This document shows positions 1 to 8,150 of a stretch of DNA of 64,000 bases, one piece after another; the first letter of the stretch is position 1, and each line of letters starts with the position of its first letter. Where the stretch lies: NCBI GenBank assembly GCA_017469745.1, contig JAFUFS010000013.1:39496-103495 (forward strand). Reading direction: 5' to 3'. This DNA is from Bacteroidales bacterium. GTDB lineage: Bacteria; Bacteroidota; Bacteroidia; Bacteroidales; UBA932. The notes under the pieces are model-generated. The model searched no databases, was not told the origin of the DNA, and was given only the letters and a program-made list of their open reading frames with translations. A program made the position numbers and the translations under genes.

Positions 1-436
1 AGGCGAACAGGTTGAGCACCGTCCTGTAACCTTCCGGCAGATCCCCTATCATCTCATTCAGGACCTGCCCCGGAACATCTCCGACATCCATCTCCTCTTC
101 CACCTCATCCGGAATATCCTCCGGCAAGTCATATTCCAACTTCACAAAGACCGACTGTCGCCTCTTCCTCAGCAGCTTCAAGGCCTCGTTGACCGAAATC
201 TGCCTCATCCAGGCCTTGAACGATCCGTCCCCTCTGAATTCGAACTTGTCCAGGGAAGTGAATATCTTCACGAAACTGTCCTGGAGCACGTCGTTCTGAT
301 CCGAAGGATCAGGCAGGAACCTCGCACATGTTGCGGCAAGATAGCGTGAGTAGCGGTCATAGATCTGCCTTGCCGCACTCGCGTCACCGTTCCTGGCCCT
401 TTCAATGACCGTCCTCTCTAAATCTTCAGCCAACAC
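1..436 (-). CDS. ECF-type RNA polymerase sigma factor, 3' end outside the window
   Basis: Extracytoplasmic-function sigma-70 factor that would direct RNA polymerase to a small regulon. Reading inward from a GTG start at 436 (a TTG follows at once), region 2.1-2.2 is visible as DPSDQNDVLQDSFVKIF and region 2.3-2.4 as FKAWMRQISVNEALKLLRKR, followed by an acidic linker and the start of region 4 (LPEGYRTVLNLF), where the window ends. The start lies one base after the stop of the upstream lipoprotein gene, so the two are probably co-transcribed. No anti-sigma gene is visible on this side. There is no upstream ATG in frame, so the start rests on frame and spacing only. Confidence 0.85.
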   Translation of the reverse strand, partial: MLAEDLERTVIERARNGDASAARQIYDRYSRYLAATCARFLPDPSDQNDVLQDSFVKIFTSLDKFEFRGDGSFKAWMRQISVNEALKLLRKRRQSVFVKLEYDLPEDIPDEVEEEMDVGDVPGQVLNEMIGDLPEGYRTVLNLFA

Positions 437-437
437 C

Positions 438-1244
438 TTATCTGTTTTCAGCCCTCTTACCGTACTTGAAAACGGCTTCCTTCTCCCCGTCAAACGACAT
501 CCAGTGCAGGGTTATCTCACGTGGACTGGAGAATTCATCCTTACGTCCTATGTACATGTGGAACATCTTGAATGCCACCAGACCTTCGCTCCAGCTGGTC
601 TGCAGGTCTCCGTTGTTCTTATGTACAAAATACAGATGGTCAGGATGCGCTTTCGAAGCATAGAGGTTGACTGAATGGATGGCAACGCCTCCCCAATATG
701 TCGCAAAATGTATTGTCAGGTAACCGTCTTCGGAATAAGTCAGCCAGTCAGGAGTGCCCCCGCTGCTCACAATCTCGACAGGATCGCTGTTGTTGAGCAG
801 TTCGGCAGTGGACTCGTAACCTGTGTCGACGATGAAAACCTGTGCGTCGGAGGGCGCAGAATCGATTCCGTCATCAATGTCGATGTAGTTCGCATCCTTT
901 GTCAAGAGGGAATCTATCCGGCTGACCGAGACCAGTTTCGTACACAGGTCACTTTGCTTCCGGGTGTCGGAATAAGCCAGGAGAGCCCTAACCTCCTTAT
1001 GGAAGGGATTGGACCAATTGAAAGGCTCGAGAGTCGTGTTGTCGTCCAGCTGGAAGTAGTAGCGGCCTGCCTGCGAGGACTTCACGGTAACGATCGCATT
1101 GGCCCAGCTGACACTTTCCTCTATCTTGGACGCAGACTCCGGATAAATATCGTCGAAGTCGGTCTGCCCTTGACATGACAGGAGCATCACCGACACCAAC
1201 AGGAGCCTTGATCCTTTCTTCAATAATTCAGCGGTTTTTCTCAT
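438..1244 (-). CDS. Uncharacterised lipoprotein upstream of ECF sigma factor
   Basis: 268 residues. The N-terminus is a lipoprotein signal with lipobox LLSC and Cys24, so the mature protein should be membrane-anchored in the periplasm or outer membrane. The rest is soluble and shows no domain I recognise. It starts the operon that continues one base later with the ECF sigma factor. It does not resemble FecR-type or zinc-binding anti-sigma proteins, but a role in sensing or signalling to the sigma factor is possible from position alone. It is divergent from the NhaC gene across a 96-bp gap with no clear promoter. Confidence 0.7.
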   Translation of the reverse strand: MRKTAELLKKGSRLLLVSVMLLSCQGQTDFDDIYPESASKIEESVSWANAIVTVKSSQAGRYYFQLDDNTTLEPFNWSNPFHKEVRALLAYSDTRKQSDLCTKLVSVSRIDSLLTKDANYIDIDDGIDSAPSDAQVFIVDTGYESTAELLNNSDPVEIVSSGGTPDWLTYSEDGYLTIHFATYWGGVAIHSVNLYASKAHPDHLYFVHKNNGDLQTSWSEGLVAFKMFHMYIGRKDEFSSPREITLHWMSFDGEKEAVFKYGKRAENR

Positions 1245-1340
1245 GGTTTCTATCCACTAAATCCCTCATTCGCGAAATCTTGCATAAAAATGATAAAAAA
1301 ATTTCTAACTTGCGGCAAAATATAGGACGAACCCCTCGAA

Positions 1341-2786
1341 ATGAAGAAAAGAACACTGTCCAGACTGGTCATCTCCCTTATCCCCATTCTTGTACTTGTC
1401 ATCCTGCTGGCCCTGGACATCAGCATATTCGGCAGCGATGCCATCCTCGGCGCAAGCCAGGTGGCGCTGCTCTTCTCCTCCGGAATCTGCATCTGGCTGG
1501 CCATGTGGCTCTTCAAGGTTCCATGGCACGAATTCGAAGAAGCCCTGAAAAGCAACATAGGTGATGTCACCACCGCCCTGGTCATCCTGTTCCTCATAGG
1601 AGCCATCTCCGGGACCTGGACCATGAGCGGAATCGTTCCAACCTTCATCTACTACGGAGTCAAGATCATAAGTCCCAAGGTGTTCCTGCTTACGGCCTGC
1701 GTGATCTGTGCGCTTGTGTCCGTGATGATCGGAAGTTCCTGGACCACTATAGCCACCATCGGAGTCGCCCTCCTTGGAATCGGGAAGGCCGAAGGCTTCA
1801 GCGACGGGCTCATTGCCGGCGCGATCATTTCGGGAGCGTATTTCGGAGACAAGATATCCCCGATGTCGGACACGACCGTCCTAGCTTCGTCCATGAACAA
1901 GGTCCCTCTGTTCGAGCACATCCGCTACATGTTCTTCACCACTGTTCCCTCGATCTGCATAACCCTGGTCATATTCCTGGTCCTGGGACTGTCCCACAGC
2001 GGAACGGATTCCAACGAAATCATGACATTCACGAAGGTCCTGTCGGAGAATTTCACTATAACTCCCTGGCTGCTGGTAGTTCCTCTCCTTACGGGAATCA
2101 TGATCGCAAGGAAAATGCCGGCAATAGTGGTACTGGCCTTGTCGTCAGTGCTCGCAGCCGTCGCGGCCGTAGTGTTCCAGCCGTCAGTGATCGAAGGAAT
2201 AGGATCCGCAGCAGTGCAGGGCACGCATTGGAAGGTCATGTTCACCGGAATCGTCAAGACCATCTACGACACCGTCTCGCTGGAAACCGGCAATCCGGAA
2301 GTTAACCAGCTGGTCACTTCACGGGGCATGACCGGAATGCTCAACACGGTCTACCTGATCATCTGCGCCATGTGCTTCGGAGCTTCCATGAAGGCCAGCG
2401 GCATGCTCAGGAACATCGCTTCCTACATCCGTTCTTTCAGCAAGTCCCGAGGAAGCATCGTGACCTCGACGGTTGTCACCGGCACGACCCTCAACGGCAT
2501 AGTCTCCGACCAGTACCTTTCAATCATCCTGACTTCCAGCATATTCAAGGATGTCTATGAAAAGGAAGGCTATGAATCACGTCTCCTTAGCCGCGCCGTG
2601 GAAGACTCAGCAACAGTCACTTCCCCGCTCTTCCCTTGGAGCAGCTGCGGAATGACCCAGTCCACCATCCTTGGAGTCGCCACCATCACCTACCTCCCCT
2701 ACTGCTTCTTCAACCTGATCAGTCCGCTGATGAGCATAATAATAGCCCTGACAGGCTATAAAGTCGTCAGGGCTGTAAAACGCTGA
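1341..2786 (+). CDS. nhaC: Na+/H+ antiporter, NhaC family
   Basis: 481 residues and almost wholly hydrophobic, with about eleven membrane-spanning segments. Family hallmarks include the conserved stretch SGAYFGDKISPMSDTT in the first half and a related DSATVTSPLFPWSSCG near the C-terminus. NhaC proteins exchange sodium for protons across the inner membrane; some relatives carry malate/lactate or other organic ions, so the substrate is inferred. The length is normal for the family. It stands alone on the plus strand and converges with mscL eight bases past its stop. Confidence 0.88.
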   Translation: MKKRTLSRLVISLIPILVLVILLALDISIFGSDAILGASQVALLFSSGICIWLAMWLFKVPWHEFEEALKSNIGDVTTALVILFLIGAISGTWTMSGIVPTFIYYGVKIISPKVFLLTACVICALVSVMIGSSWTTIATIGVALLGIGKAEGFSDGLIAGAIISGAYFGDKISPMSDTTVLASSMNKVPLFEHIRYMFFTTVPSICITLVIFLVLGLSHSGTDSNEIMTFTKVLSENFTITPWLLVVPLLTGIMIARKMPAIVVLALSSVLAAVAAVVFQPSVIEGIGSAAVQGTHWKVMFTGIVKTIYDTVSLETGNPEVNQLVTSRGMTGMLNTVYLIICAMCFGASMKASGMLRNIASYIRSFSKSRGSIVTSTVVTGTTLNGIVSDQYLSIILTSSIFKDVYEKEGYESRLLSRAVEDSATVTSPLFPWSSCGMTQSTILGVATITYLPYCFFNLISPLMSIIIALTGYKVVRAVKR

Positions 2787-2794
2787 AGATCGGC

Positions 2795-3241
2795 TTAGTT
2801 CTGCTTCTTGAGCAGGTCGCGGATCTCCTCGAGGAGGACCACGTCATCCGGCTTCGGTGCGGGAGCCTCGGGCTCTGCAGGAGCCTCTTCCTTCTTCTCT
2901 GCAAGGGCCTTTGCCTTGTTGATGGCCTTGATCACCACGAAGATGCAGAGGGCGATGATGATGAAGTCGAAGATAACCTGAAGGAAGTTACCCCATGTGA
3001 GAGCAACCTCAGGCTTTACGACCTCTCCACCTTCAGTCACTGCCTTGCTGATGACCCACTTCCAGTCGGTGAAGTTGAGGCCGCCGCAAAGAGCGCCGAC
3101 AAGGGGCATGATGATGTCACTCACGAGGGAGGTGACGATTTTGCCGAAGGCACCGCCGATGACCACACCGACAGCCATGTCAATGACATTGCCTTTCATT
3201 GCGAAGTCCTTGAATTCGGACCAGAATTTTGATTTTGCCAT
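2795..3241 (-). CDS. mscL: Large-conductance mechanosensitive channel
   Basis: 148 residues, a normal length. The N-terminal amphipathic helix and first membrane segment carry the MscL signature (FKDFAMKGNVIDMAVGVVIG), then a periplasmic loop, a second membrane segment (FDFIIIALCIFVVIKAI) and a charged cytoplasmic helix (VVLLEEIRDLLKKQN). MscL opens under membrane tension to release solutes during osmotic downshock. It is the last gene of the minus-strand peptidoglycan-recycling operon, only eight bases after the MurU-like gene, so it is likely co-transcribed with cell-wall functions. Confidence 0.95.
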   Translation of the reverse strand: MAKSKFWSEFKDFAMKGNVIDMAVGVVIGGAFGKIVTSLVSDIIMPLVGALCGGLNFTDWKWVISKAVTEGGEVVKPEVALTWGNFLQVIFDFIIIALCIFVVIKAINKAKALAEKKEEAPAEPEAPAPKPDDVVLLEEIRDLLKKQN

Positions 3242-3249
3242 AATGCGAG

Positions 3250-3987
3250 TTATTTGAGTGATGATAAAAATGCTTCAGCCTCATTAAGCGTGCCTGCCTT
3301 GCCAACGTCCATCATTCTCAGGTCTTCTGCCACGATCCCCTGGATCCTGTGCTTGGCACACTCGCCAATGTAGAAGTCCATGATGGAGAACCGCTCTCCC
3401 CAGCAGTCATCATCAAATATAGTGAATATTCTGTCAGAAATCAAATGAACTCCGTCAAAAGCTAATCTGCGGCAATCGGACATATTCAAGTCCTTGAATG
3501 GCGTCCTGACCTCCCCGGTTGCCACATTTGTCCACCCCACAAGCCTCATTCCACGGTCGAAAAGAAGGTATCTCTGAGTCTGCCTTTCCGAGACCAGTAT
3601 GTTCGCCAGGGCATCCGGTGCGGCCTGCGAAAGGAACCATCCGATGTCAAGGTCGGAGAGGATGTCCACATTGTGCACCAGGAAAGGACCGCCCTCCAGG
3701 AAAGGCCTCGCATGACGGATTCCTCCTCCGGTCTCACGCAGCAGATCCCTTTCATCTGAGAAAGACACCTTGACTCCGAAGTCTCCTTGCTCATGGACAT
3801 ATTCCTTGATCATGTCAGGGAAATGATGGACGTTGATCACGAAGACGTCGAAGCCCGCATCCTTGAGTTTGTCAACCACATGATAGAGAAGGGGCCGCCC
3901 TCCCACAGGCACAAGGGCCTTGGGCATCGTGTCAGTCAATGGCTTCAGCCTTGTACCAAGGCCGGCCGCAAAGATCATCGCCTTCAT
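3250..3987 (-). CDS. murU: Sugar-1-phosphate nucleotidyltransferase, MurU-like
   Basis: 245 residues. The N-terminal nucleotide-binding signature is plain: AAGLGTRLKPLTDTMPKALV (G-x-G-T-R followed by PK). In Pseudomonas, MurU makes UDP-MurNAc from MurNAc-1-phosphate produced by the kinase AmgK, bypassing de novo synthesis. Here the ATG follows directly on the TAG stop of an AmgK-like kinase, the same pairing, which supports the MurU role over a generic mannose-1-phosphate or glucose-1-phosphate transferase. A conserved metal-binding aspartate is seen in VHNVDILSDLD. The substrate is inferred from context. Confidence 0.8.
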   Translation of the reverse strand: MKAMIFAAGLGTRLKPLTDTMPKALVPVGGRPLLYHVVDKLKDAGFDVFVINVHHFPDMIKEYVHEQGDFGVKVSFSDERDLLRETGGGIRHARPFLEGGPFLVHNVDILSDLDIGWFLSQAAPDALANILVSERQTQRYLLFDRGMRLVGWTNVATGEVRTPFKDLNMSDCRRLAFDGVHLISDRIFTIFDDDCWGERFSIMDFYIGECAKHRIQGIVAEDLRMMDVGKAGTLNEAEAFLSSLK

Positions 3988-5403
3988 CTAGAGGATCTTT
4001 TCGATGTCAAGTTCCCTGTGGGTGACTGTGATCTTTATGTCAAACTTCTCCGAAAGGTGGGCGGCCAGATGCTCGGCACAATAGACTGAACGATGCTGTC
4101 CGCCAGTGCAGCCGAAGCAGACCTGCATGTGGGTGAACTTCCTTTCCATGAAGCACTTGACATGATTATCGACCAACGCATAGACGTTACCGAGGAAATC
4201 CGTGATGCCGCCGTCATCCTCAAGGAACTTGATAACTTCCTGGTCGAGCCCTGTGAACTGACGGTAGTACTCGAACTTCCCGGGATTGTTGACAGCCCTG
4301 CAGTCAAAGACGAAGCCGCCGCCGTTACCTGAACGGTCGACAGGGATCCCCTTCTTGTAGGCAAAACTGAATATGCTGACCTCAAGCCGTTTGTCCTCCA
4401 CGATATTGTTGAACTGCGACATGGTGGTAAGCTTGGTGAGGATGCCGTTGAGATAGGGATAAGCCTCGAAGGGCTTCTGCAGAAGACGCCTTAGGTTGCT
4501 CAGGGCATAGGGGACGCTTGCCAGGAAATGGGGTTTCTTCTCGAAATACCCCCTGAAACCATAGGCACCCAGAACCTGCAGGGTCCTGAAAAGGACGAAG
4601 AGCCTCAGACGGTCATGGAAATGTTCCTCATCCACCGGGACATATTCTTTCAAAGCCTCCAGATAAGTCCGGACCATTTCCTTGCGGAGCTGCTCGGGAT
4701 AGCGTGACCTGGCCTGCCAGACGAAGGATGCCACATCGTAGTAGATGGGTCCACGACGGCCTCCCTGGAAATCAATGAGGTAGGGTTCTCCGTCCTTGAC
4801 CATGACATTCCTGGCCTGGAAATCGCGGTACATGAAGGTGTCGCCCATGTCCTTCATCAGGTCGTCACGGAGACGTTCGAAATCCTCCTGCAGCCTGACC
4901 TCGTTGAATTCAAGCCCCGTAGCCTTCAAGAAACAATACTTGAAATAGTTGAGGTCGAACATGATCATCCTTTCATTGAAGGCGGGTTCAGGATAGCAGA
5001 CATTCCAGTCAAGACCTTTCGCTCCTTCGAACTGGACCTTTGGAAGCATGGCCATTGCGCTGCACAGGAGCCTGCATTCCTCCGGGCTGTATTCCCCGCT
5101 TTCCCTTCCATGAGATACCAGATTGTAGAGCTGGTCTTCCCCAAGATCCTCCTGCAGGTAGCGCATTCCGTCATCGGAAACCGCCAGCACCTCCGGGACA
5201 TTTATCCCTCTCGTACGGAAATGACGGCTTAGGCTGATGAAAGCATTGTTCTCTTCAAGAGAGGTACCGACTACACCTATAATGGAGATATTTCCGCCCT
5301 TGAGGCGGAAATATCTCCTGTTACTGCCGGAAGAATTCAGCTCTTCCGTTTCTGTAGGCTTCTGTCCTGTGTAGCTTTCGAATAAATCGTTGAGCTTGTC
5401 CAT
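3988..5403 (-). CDS. AmgK-like sugar kinase fused to RapZ C-terminal domain
   Basis: 471 residues in two parts. Residues about 25-330 are an aminoglycoside-phosphotransferase-fold kinase with catalytic loop YRDFQARNVM (D194, N199) and metal-binding DFQ (D211), as in the MurNAc/GlcNAc anomeric kinase AmgK. Residues about 340-466 match the C-terminal domain of RapZ, with VFDCRAVNNPGK, FTGLD, GCTGGQHRSVY (431-441) and a conserved HRE near the end; the RapZ nucleotide-binding N-terminal domain with its Walker A motif is absent. In E. coli the RapZ C-terminal domain binds glucosamine-6-phosphate and RNA. The downstream neighbour is MurU-like, so the kinase call is well supported; an amino-sugar-sensing role for the C-terminal part is inferred. 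Confidence 0.85.
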   Translation of the reverse strand: MDKLNDLFESYTGQKPTETEELNSSGSNRRYFRLKGGNISIIGVVGTSLEENNAFISLSRHFRTRGINVPEVLAVSDDGMRYLQEDLGEDQLYNLVSHGRESGEYSPEECRLLCSAMAMLPKVQFEGAKGLDWNVCYPEPAFNERMIMFDLNYFKYCFLKATGLEFNEVRLQEDFERLRDDLMKDMGDTFMYRDFQARNVMVKDGEPYLIDFQGGRRGPIYYDVASFVWQARSRYPEQLRKEMVRTYLEALKEYVPVDEEHFHDRLRLFVLFRTLQVLGAYGFRGYFEKKPHFLASVPYALSNLRRLLQKPFEAYPYLNGILTKLTTMSQFNNIVEDKRLEVSIFSFAYKKGIPVDRSGNGGGFVFDCRAVNNPGKFEYYRQFTGLDQEVIKFLEDDGGITDFLGNVYALVDNHVKCFMERKFTHMQVCFGCTGGQHRSVYCAEHLAAHLSEKFDIKITVTHRELDIEKIL

Positions 5404-5409
5404 TCAGAA

Positions 5410-6876
5410 TTAATAGAGATTGCTGTAGGTGACTCCGTTGGAGTCGTAGTTGTATTTCTGGGCCAGCTTGCCGTACATCTGTCCGAGGACTTCGAGGTAA
5501 GGCTTGCCTTCCACGAGGGTCGTACGGTAGACTGTGTCGTCGACTTTGTAGTAATCCACTCCGTCGAGATTGATGATGTCATAGTCGTCGGGCAGTTCCC
5601 CAACGAGGGCTCCGGCCGGAGGGACGATGACCTCATACTGACCGTTGGAGTTGACGATGTAGAACACGCCGTCCTGATAGTAGTAAGGCTGGTTGGCGTA
5701 GGCGTAGCTCTGCGCCAGTCCGAGCCTGTTAGCCAGGCTGTAGGCATCGTTGGCCCTGGTAGTGTTCAGGGCGAAGGAGCTGTTCTGCGCCGCAATGGTT
5801 GCGTTATTCTGCGCAATGATGCGGTTCTGCTCGTCGATGATCCTGTTGTTGGCGTCGATGGCATTGTAGAGCCTGTAGGTGTTGTGATAGTACGCGAAGC
5901 GCACGGTCGAGAACACGAGGTCTGAGATTGCCAGGTCGATGCACACTCCGAAAGGAGGTCTGCAGATCACCCAGAAGCCGTTGTAAGGCCTGTAGTAGAT
6001 GCCGTTGTAGAAGCAGTAGTCAATTCCCCAGTAGTGGAGTCTCCTGTAACGAGGAGGCAGGTAGTTGACCCTGTAGCCGTAGAAGTGAGGATTGTGGCCC
6101 CAGAAGTGACCCGGACGGTCATAGGCAAGGAAGTCGCGCTCCCTCGGAGGGATCCTGTGGACATTCCTGTCCTCGCCGATCCTCATGAAGTCATTCCTGG
6201 TTTCACGCATCACGTCGTTTCCGGCGCGAGACATGTTCTTGTCGTAGGTAGTGAGTCCGTTCCTGGTAGCATTGCCGACCCTCTGGGACTGCTCCCTTCT
6301 GGTGTTGTCAGCGGTGCTGCGGGCGGAACTGCTCCTGGAAGAAGATCCGATCGGCTGGGCCACTCTCTGGGAGGAACTCCTGGAGGTGGTAGCGGAGCTT
6401 CTGGAAGTGGTTGCGGAGCTTCTGGAAGAAGAACCGGTGGTCACTTGAGGCCTGGAAGTCGTTGCGGAGCTTCTGGAGGTGGTGGCGGAGCTTCTGGAAG
6501 AAGATCCGGTGGTCACCTGAGGCCTGGAAGCTGACGCAGAACTCCTGGAAGTGCTGCTGGAAGACGAACTTCTGGCAGAAGAGGCGGAGCTTCTGGAGGT
6601 GGTTGCGGAACTTCTGGAAGAAGATCCGGTGGTTACCTGAGGCCTGGAAGCTGGCGCTGAGCTTCTGGAGCTGCTGGGTGCAGAACTTCTGGAGACGGAA
6701 GCGCTGCTTCTTGAACTTGATGATGAGGAACTCCTCATCGAAGAACTATTCTGTGAAGAGGTGGTGCTCCTGGAGGAGCCGGAAGAACGTCTTGCCTGGG
6801 AATATGAATCCGCAGGGAATGCAACCATGGCCAGGGCCACTATCGATGCGATTGCAATGTTGTAGATGTTTTTCAT
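5410..6876 (-). CDS. Ser/Arg-rich secreted protein, DUF6515-like
   Basis: 488 residues. A signal peptide ends near residue 27 (ADSYSQA). Residues about 30-195 are low complexity, built of SSSRSSATTSR-like repeats with three or more copies of a longer unit containing RPQVTTGSSSRSS. The rest is a structured Tyr/Pro-rich domain (YRVNYLPPRYRRLHYWGIDY) followed by modules resembling YYYQDGVFYIVN and GVDYYKVDDTVYR, as in DUF6515 proteins of Bacteroidetes. Likely surface or periplasmic. It sits inside the peptidoglycan-recycling operon between namZ and the AmgK-like gene, with gaps of 20 and 6 bases. The function is unknown. Confidence 0.7.
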   Translation of the reverse strand: MKNIYNIAIASIVALAMVAFPADSYSQARRSSGSSRSTTSSQNSSSMRSSSSSSSRSSASVSRSSAPSSSRSSAPASRPQVTTGSSSRSSATTSRSSASSARSSSSSSTSRSSASASRPQVTTGSSSRSSATTSRSSATTSRPQVTTGSSSRSSATTSRSSATTSRSSSQRVAQPIGSSSRSSSARSTADNTRREQSQRVGNATRNGLTTYDKNMSRAGNDVMRETRNDFMRIGEDRNVHRIPPRERDFLAYDRPGHFWGHNPHFYGYRVNYLPPRYRRLHYWGIDYCFYNGIYYRPYNGFWVICRPPFGVCIDLAISDLVFSTVRFAYYHNTYRLYNAIDANNRIIDEQNRIIAQNNATIAAQNSSFALNTTRANDAYSLANRLGLAQSYAYANQPYYYQDGVFYIVNSNGQYEVIVPPAGALVGELPDDYDIINLDGVDYYKVDDTVYRTTLVEGKPYLEVLGQMYGKLAQKYNYDSNGVTYSNLY

Positions 6877-6896
6877 ATCACCGTAGTTTTAGCTGT

Positions 6897-8150
6897 TCAA
6901 TCGTACATCAGGTACTGTCTGGAGAGCTCCTTGAAACCTTCGACATCCTTGGACCAGTAGTCTTCGATGTCTTCGACTTTCAGTCGCTTCTCAAAAGTCC
7001 TTCTTACATAATCCGTACCACAAACTTTATCGAACATCGCAAGACGCCCCTGGGATAGCTTGAAAGGGTTTTTCGAAGGATAAAGTTCGTTCACGGCCTG
7101 CATCACGTAAAACTGGGTGAGGGTACAGCATGCAGCTTCGAAATCGGTGTAATGGTACTGCACTCCGTGGAGCATCTTGCCCTGGGAGCTCCCCGAGAAT
7201 GGTTTGAAATGGATTGTCCTGAACGCTACTCCGGGAATATCGTAACTCTCCAGGCGGGCCTTGAGCTTGTCGGCATCGATCCACTCTGCGGCGAAGACCT
7301 CGAAAGGCAGGGTGTAGCCTATTCCTATATTCAGATAGCCCTGGAATTCTCCGGCGATGCCGGCCGAAGGGTAATCGATCGCGGTCTGGGGATAAGGGAT
7401 GTTAGGGGAAGGCAGCACCCAGGGAAGGCCGGTGTCGACGTAGAGCATATTCCTTCTCCATCCTTCCATCGGAACGACCTCCAGCTTGCACTTGAGAGGC
7501 TTCTCGTTGCCCTTTTCTCCGCAGTTGAGCCCCTCTTCGTTGATCAGGGTCGCCAGTTCCCCGACCGTGAGGCCGTAGATGTAGGGAATCTTGAACTCGC
7601 TGACGAAGGAATGGAATCCGTCCTCAACCAGGCAGCCTTCTACCTTGTTCCCTCCAAGCGGATTGGGCCTGTCCAGGACCATGACCTCGATGTCCTGCTC
7701 AGCACATGCCCGCATGACCAGCCCGAGGGTGCTGATGAAGGTGTAGGAACGGCTCCCGACATCCTGGATGTCGTAGATGACCACATCGAGTCCTGACAGC
7801 ATCTCAGGGGTGGGTTTGCGGTGGGCTCCGTAGACTGAGAAGACAGGGAGCCCGGTTACCGGATCCTTACCGTCCTCGACCCGTCCGCCTGCGTAGATGT
7901 CCCCCCTTACACCATGCTCGGGGGCGAAGAGCTTCCTGAGATTGACCTCCGGAGCCCCATTGAGGATGTCTATGGTGGAGCGTAGGTGGCTGTCCACCCC
8001 GCTGGGATTGGTCACGAGTCCTACCCTCTTGCCTTCAAGGCCGCTGAAGCCACTGCTCTCAAGGACTTCGATGCCTGTCTTGACCTGGGAATTGAGGGTG
8101 ACGGCCGCCAACATGGACAGCGCCGCCAGCCATAGAGACTTCTTATTCAT
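6897..8150 (-). CDS. namZ: Exo-beta-N-acetylmuramidase NamZ (DUF1343, GH171)
   Basis: 417 residues with a signal peptide of about 21 residues. Conserved DUF1343 blocks include VGLVTNPSGVD, LFAPEHGVRGDIYAG, VYDIQDVGSRSYTFISTLG and VLDRPNPLGG. Proteins of this family (B. subtilis YbbC) release MurNAc from the non-reducing ends of peptidoglycan fragments. The length is typical. The start overlaps the end of the AmpG-like transporter gene by 8 bases, coupling MurNAc release outside the cytoplasm with import and with the cytoplasmic AmgK/MurU pair downstream. Confidence 0.9.
   Translation of the reverse strand: MNKKSLWLAALSMLAAVTLNSQVKTGIEVLESSGFSGLEGKRVGLVTNPSGVDSHLRSTIDILNGAPEVNLRKLFAPEHGVRGDIYAGGRVEDGKDPVTGLPVFSVYGAHRKPTPEMLSGLDVVIYDIQDVGSRSYTFISTLGLVMRACAEQDIEVMVLDRPNPLGGNKVEGCLVEDGFHSFVSEFKIPYIYGLTVGELATLINEEGLNCGEKGNEKPLKCKLEVVPMEGWRRNMLYVDTGLPWVLPSPNIPYPQTAIDYPSAGIAGEFQGYLNIGIGYTLPFEVFAAEWIDADKLKARLESYDIPGVAFRTIHFKPFSGSSQGKMLHGVQYHYTDFEAACCTLTQFYVMQAVNELYPSKNPFKLSQGRLAMFDKVCGTDYVRRTFEKRLKVEDIEDYWSKDVEGFKELSRQYLMYD

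Noticed and set aside
6034-7058. Long plus-strand frames opposite the Ser-rich gene.
   Set aside because: They are artefacts of the repetitive serine codons read on the other strand; the minus-strand reading has a signal peptide and a conserved C-terminal domain.
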